Part shown: one piece after another, positions 63,656 to 64,000 of the stretch | Layout: every line of letters begins with the position of its first letter | Numbering within the stretch: position 1 is the stretch's first letter | Assembly: GCA_030280995.1 (NCBI GenBank) | Contig: JASXTE010000015.1 | Coordinates: forward strand, 24,608,501-24,672,500 | Direction: 5' to 3' | Source of the DNA: Hemileia vastatrix | Taxonomy: Eukaryota > Basidiomycota > Pucciniomycetes > Pucciniales > Zaghouaniaceae | Length of the DNA: 64,000 nt | Notes under the pieces: model-generated | Seen by the model: the letters and a program-made list of their open reading frames with translations, nothing else | Told to the model about the DNA's origin: nothing | Databases searched by the model: none | Made by a program: the position numbers and the translations under genes

Positions 63656-64000
63656 GACTTGGGCACTCCTGGTGCCTCTAGGATAGAACCGTTTCACTTG
63701 ATCGGCCGCTACCCTCTTCTTCAATACTACTCCATCCAACTCTTCTAGCACATATGAACCGCCGGAAACTTGCTCCTTGATTTTATACGGTCCATTCCAC
63801 CTATCTGCAAACATCTTTCCCCACTGACTTTCCAAACTCCTATTATACACCAGGACCATATCACCTGGGTTCAAAGGTTTCCTTAATCGATGTGCCAACC
63901 GCTCATCCCAATATCTAACTGATTGATTTCTGATCTTCATCATCCGCGAATATGCCTTTTCTAAATATTCTTCTTTCTTTTCTAGCTGCATCATTCTTGC
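63653..64000 (-). CDS. Element G integrase C-terminal end (partial)
   Basis: Minus strand, truncated by the window edge. Contains RYWDERLAHRLRKPLNPGDM, VYNRSLESQWGKMFADRWNG and PYKI, the GPY/F-type module at the C-terminus of Ty3 integrases, then ELDGVVLKKRVAADQVKRFY. No chromodomain follows, so it belongs to a different lineage from A, C, E and F. Start not in the window; the Met at 63994 is probably internal. Confidence 0.8.
   Translation of the reverse strand, partial: ARMMQLEKKEEYLEKAYSRMMKIRNQSVRYWDERLAHRLRKPLNPGDMVLVYNRSLESQWGKMFADRWNGPYKIKEQVSGGSYVLEELDGVVLKKRVAADQVKRFYPRGTRSAQV

Overview
This window reads as transposon-packed nuclear DNA of a filamentous fungus, most likely a basidiomycete of the rust lineage (Pucciniales). 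It is AT-rich, introns are short (about 52-160 nt, GT..AG), and the Ty3/Gypsy polyproteins with a C-terminal chromodomain-like tail resemble, from memory, elements that are abundant in rust genomes such as Austropuccinia. The species is an inference. I see no rRNA, tRNA, CRISPR, plasmid or phage feature. One host gene is convincing: a seven-exon secreted glycoside hydrolase of family GH79 at 40747-43037.

Layout. 1-29529 is one old Ty3 element (C0, + strand) whose 3' LTR ends inside a PIF/Harbinger transposase relic. C0 has been opened by a 194-bp CACTA MITE, a solo LTR of family B (itself split by a solo LTR of family A and by a 198-bp TA-flanked MITE), a decayed solo LTR (D), a full-length sister element (C1, 8440-17604) and a full-length, apparently intact family-A element on the minus strand (A1, 19217-28942). 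Most of these insertions can be dated relative to each other because their 5-bp target duplications are legible. 29530-34063 holds the Harbinger relic and two Tc1/mariner elements that share one TA, the second split by a family-B solo LTR. 34437-39455 is a nearly palindromic DNA transposon with an 8-bp duplication, carrying a Ty1/Copia element that lacks a capsid domain. 39464-44260 is the only largely host-like stretch, with the GH79 gene and two hairpin elements. 44262-55724 is a minus-strand chromodomain Ty3 relic (E) carrying a complete but mutated Tf1/sushi-like chromovirus (F, 46727-55238). 55725-59904 is a truncated family-A copy (A'), and 59905-64000 is the repeat-rich 3' part of another Ty3 element (G, minus strand).

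Most unusual points. (1) Families A and C both carry a second long ORF overprinted on the 5' part of gag in another frame, ending in Pro-Trp-stop, with a shared motif and a predicted coiled coil. (2) The stop codon of that ORF lies inside the 5' splice site of a 58-nt intron found at the same position in all three copies. (3) Element F carries, antisense between pol and the 3' LTR, a gene with its own 55-nt intron that encodes a Cys-rich, very acidic protein. (4) F has a 14-nt site next to its 5' LTR that is perfectly complementary to the expected 5' end of its own transcript, as in Tf1-type self-priming.
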